Assembly (NCBI RefSeq): GCF_029844725.1
Contig: NZ_JAOCKJ010000003.1
Coordinates: 186,001-250,000, forward strand
DNA: 64,000 bases
Direction: 5' to 3'
Origin: Pantoea sp. GD03673
Lineage (GTDB): Bacteria; Pseudomonadota; Gammaproteobacteria; Enterobacterales; Enterobacteriaceae
Each line of letters starts with the position of its first letter. Position 1 is the first letter of the stretch. The position numbers were made by a program, and so were the translations under genes. The notes under the pieces are model-generated. The model did not search any database. It worked only from the letters and a program-made list of their open reading frames with translations, and was not told the origin of the DNA. Positions 62,063-64,000 of the stretch are shown here, in pieces.

Positions 62063-62623
62063 TTATTCGCTTCCCTCTCGGGAGAGCAAAAGCACGTCCG
62101 GGCTCACCCTGACACCGCTTCGGGCCAGTGAATCGAGGTTCACGGAAAAGTGCGTATGGTCCGGTTGAAAAATCAGGCAAAAAGCGGCACCCAGGGTGCA
62201 TTCCGCATTTTTCTCAGCAAGCGTAAGAACTGCTCTTCCCTTAAGCTGCTCAATAAGCTTTACCTGCTGCTGCGGCGTCAGATCGCCGAAATAAAGGGCG
62301 TCACATTCATGCCTTGCAAGATCGCCTGCATCCGCAAGATAAACAACGGTGAACGTCGCTGCCGGAGAGGCGCTGTTTACGGGTAAAGAGAGATGTTGTG
62401 CTGAAGAAAAAACACATAATTCAGGCGGTTTTTTTAACGCTTTCCAGTGGGTGAAACTGATGATGCCGCTGACAATACGATTCGCTTTGTCATCCTTTAT
62501 CCCGGCCCAGGCAATATGCGCATTCAGCAGGAAAAAAATAAGTAGCGCAGAGACGATCTGGCAGAGGCGGCGCAGCAGAAGCAGCACATCGACGTCATGA
62601 TGAATGTGATATTTATCGGTCAT
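62063..62623 (-). CDS. yfiR: Periplasmic repressor YfiR
   Basis: The 186-residue protein has a signal-type hydrophobic segment (VSALLIFFLLNAHIAWA) after an unusually long, His/Asp-rich N-terminus (residues 1-24). The DUF4154/YfiR body has cysteines in LCVFSSA, HECDALYF, NAECTLG and AFCLIFQ, matching the disulfide-forming cysteines of YfiR. It binds DgcN in the periplasm and keeps it off until redox or envelope stress. No other Met is available for a shorter start. Confidence 0.92.
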   Translation of the reverse strand: MTDKYHIHHDVDVLLLLRRLCQIVSALLIFFLLNAHIAWAGIKDDKANRIVSGIISFTHWKALKKPPELCVFSSAQHLSLPVNSASPAATFTVVYLADAGDLARHECDALYFGDLTPQQQVKLIEQLKGRAVLTLAEKNAECTLGAAFCLIFQPDHTHFSVNLDSLARSGVRVSPDVLLLSREGSE

Positions 62624-62986
62624 ACTGCGTTCCAGTAATACTACGCACGGCGGGAGAACTGAATAATCGCGGAAAGATTAACATAGCCAGGACTGCCCTT
62701 GCACACAGAATTTTCTTAGCTATAGATACTTCTGTTTATACTTCCAGACCGGCTTATTCCCGGAATAATCGTTGGCCGCAACGGGATATAAAAGAGAGGG
62801 GGCCGTGAAACATCACCTTATTTAATGACATTTTCCGGGACGGAATAACATCCGTCTTTCAACAGCGTTCTGTTTTAAAGCCCGGACATTATGGCCAGCG
62901 CCGGATAAAGCTGCAGAAAAGCGGCGATGCCGATCATTCACCGCGCCAGCGATATCCGGCACATCACGAGGCCCCCCGCAACGCCC
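62624..62986. other. 363-base region between malT and yfiR
   Basis: No gene is seen. The two genes are both leftward, so it must hold the end of the malT message and the yfiR promoter. No clear terminator hairpin with T run or known operator was identified. Confidence 0.45.
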
Positions 62987-64000
62987 TCAGACGTAGCCCA
63001 TCATTTTCAGCAGCGACTGCACCTGCGTCATCGCTTCGCTGCGATGAGAGACGCCCAGCTTCTGATAAAGATTGCGGATATGCGTTTTGATGGTGGTAGA
63101 CGCCACCGCCAGCTCACCGGCAATCTGATCGTTGCTGTAACCTGAATAGATCAACCCCAGCACCTGCCATTCACGCTGCGTCAGCGGGCTGGTGCGGATC
63201 AGCTCTGGCACGTCTGGGTGGTTGAGTAACCGGCTGACAAAACCTTCATCGAAATGGGCGAACTTGTGACGGTGATATTTGTTGATCTCCAGCAGGATGC
63301 GGCGGGCGCGGTGGCTGTCCAGCTCATTCAGGGTGTTGAGCTGTATCAACTGCCGCAGCTGCTGCGCCATCATTTCGCCTTCAATGACAAAATGGCTGAT
63401 AAAGCCGGTGCTGCGGGCGAGTTTCAGCGCGTCGATCAGGGCGTGCTGCGCCTCGGCTTTGCGACCGGTCTGCCAGTAGATCTGATTCAGCAGCAGCAGA
63501 TTACGGTTTAAATCGGTCATCAGGCGCAGGGCACGGGCGTTCTCATTCAGCTCCTCCAGCACCACTTCCGCCTGACTGACATCACCCAGCAGGATTTGGG
63601 CACGGGCGATATTACGCCACTGTCCCTGCAGAAAATGGTTATTAGCGAAGGCGGGTTTCGGGGTCAGCCGCATCCAGTCGCGGGCGTTCTGGCTTTCGCC
63701 CGTCATCTGCCAGTAGATAACCCGGACTTTGTCGGCATTGGCGATCCAGTCGCTGTGCCAGTTGCCGTTGTTCAGCAGGTTTTCCAGCCGGTTCAGATAG
63801 CTGCGGGCGTTATCCAGATTACCGCGAACCAGTGAGCACTGCACCAGCAGCCCCAGACACTGAATCTGCTGCTGCGGCTGGAAACCGTTCAGCACTTTGA
63901 TGCCTTCCCGCGCCGCCTGCTCGGCCTCGTCAAGCCGGCCCCAGGCCCATAACAGCTGAGCACGAATGCGCAGCAGAAACTCATGCAGCGGGAACTGCGC
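62987..64000 (-). CDS. malT: Transcriptional activator MalT, C-terminal part (cut by the window edge)
   Basis: The last 337 residues of MalT are present. They contain the end of the TPR-like sugar-sensing domain ([39 protein letters not shown]) and the C-terminal LuxR-type helix-turn-helix ([39 protein letters not shown]). It closely matches the C-terminal end of E. coli MalT throughout. MalT activates maltose and maltodextrin genes on binding maltotriose and ATP. The frame is open across 64000, so the start and the ATPase domain are outside the window. Confidence 0.96.
   Translation of the reverse strand, partial: AQFPLHEFLLRIRAQLLWAWGRLDEAEQAAREGIKVLNGFQPQQQIQCLGLLVQCSLVRGNLDNARSYLNRLENLLNNGNWHSDWIANADKVRVIYWQMTGESQNARDWMRLTPKPAFANNHFLQGQWRNIARAQILLGDVSQAEVVLEELNENARALRLMTDLNRNLLLLNQIYWQTGRKAEAQHALIDALKLARSTGFISHFVIEGEMMAQQLRQLIQLNTLNELDSHRARRILLEINKYHRHKFAHFDEGFVSRLLNHPDVPELIRTSPLTQREWQVLGLIYSGYSNDQIAGELAVASTTIKTHIRNLYQKLGVSHRSEAMTQVQSLLKMMGYV

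Overview
The window looks like chromosome of an enterobacterium, most likely Erwiniaceae (Pantoea or a close relative). The basis is protein resemblance: DcuS/DcuR, class I fumarase, YfiR-DgcN-YfiB, MalT and Mqo all look like close counterparts of the E. coli proteins, and they are mixed with accessory clusters common in plant- and soil-associated enterics. The species assignment is inference. No rRNA, tRNA, CRISPR array, insertion sequence or prophage was seen. Coding is dense, with most genes in short co-oriented operons.

Layout. 0-5 kb: a periplasmic DUF4432 protein, then an exported peroxiredoxin, a short DsbD-like reductase, an ECF sigma factor and a DUF1109/NrsF-type anti-sigma factor, apparently one extracytoplasmic redox-stress unit. 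5-9 kb: VOC protein and MFS transporter with a divergent DeoR regulator, an alpha/beta hydrolase and a GFA-type zinc protein. 8.7-12.2 kb: a NuoG-like/FdhA formate dehydrogenase (cysteine form) with a DUF1641 partner. 13-26 kb: a FixJ-type regulator, a 1845-residue Ser/Thr-kinase-like/ATPase/GAF/PAS histidine kinase, a receiver-only protein, two XapX membrane proteins and an isochorismatase-fold hydrolase, facing a rightward operon of amidohydrolase, DoxX, MFS exporter and chloroperoxidase-like hydrolase. The divergent promoter carries three 14-bp dyads on a 16-bp pitch. 26-35.7 kb: pirin, a LacI-controlled TIM-barrel/MFS operon with two perfect operators, a DMT transporter, a small membrane protein beside a broken Gly/Ala-rich reading frame, a cold-shock protein, MFS and ABC-membrane proteins, and a TetR regulator with two dyads.

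36-39 kb: dat-ddc, which make 1,3-diaminopropane from aspartate semialdehyde through diaminobutyrate. 39-41 kb: an unlisted 44-residue membrane peptide and an MHS-family transporter broken by one stop codon. 41-53.6 kb: a C4-dicarboxylate region with malate:quinone oxidoreductase, DcuS-DcuR, ApbE, a three-domain NADH:fumarate reductase whose FMN is expected to be attached by ApbE, a CitT-like antiporter and class I fumarase. The reductase and antiporter diverge from an AT-rich region holding a perfect FNR box. This set could import dicarboxylates and run malate-fumarate-succinate reduction without oxygen. 53.7-56.5 kb: two NAD(P)-binding reductases and a LysR regulator. 56.8-60.2 kb: an inositol-type operon (sugar porter, IolI-like isomerase, IolG-like dehydrogenase). 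60.3-62.6 kb: the yfiR-dgcN-yfiB c-di-GMP module. The right edge cuts into malT.

The best candidates for something undescribed are the sensor-kinase/XapX/amidohydrolase region with its triple repeat, and the possible decayed microcin locus near 31.5 kb.
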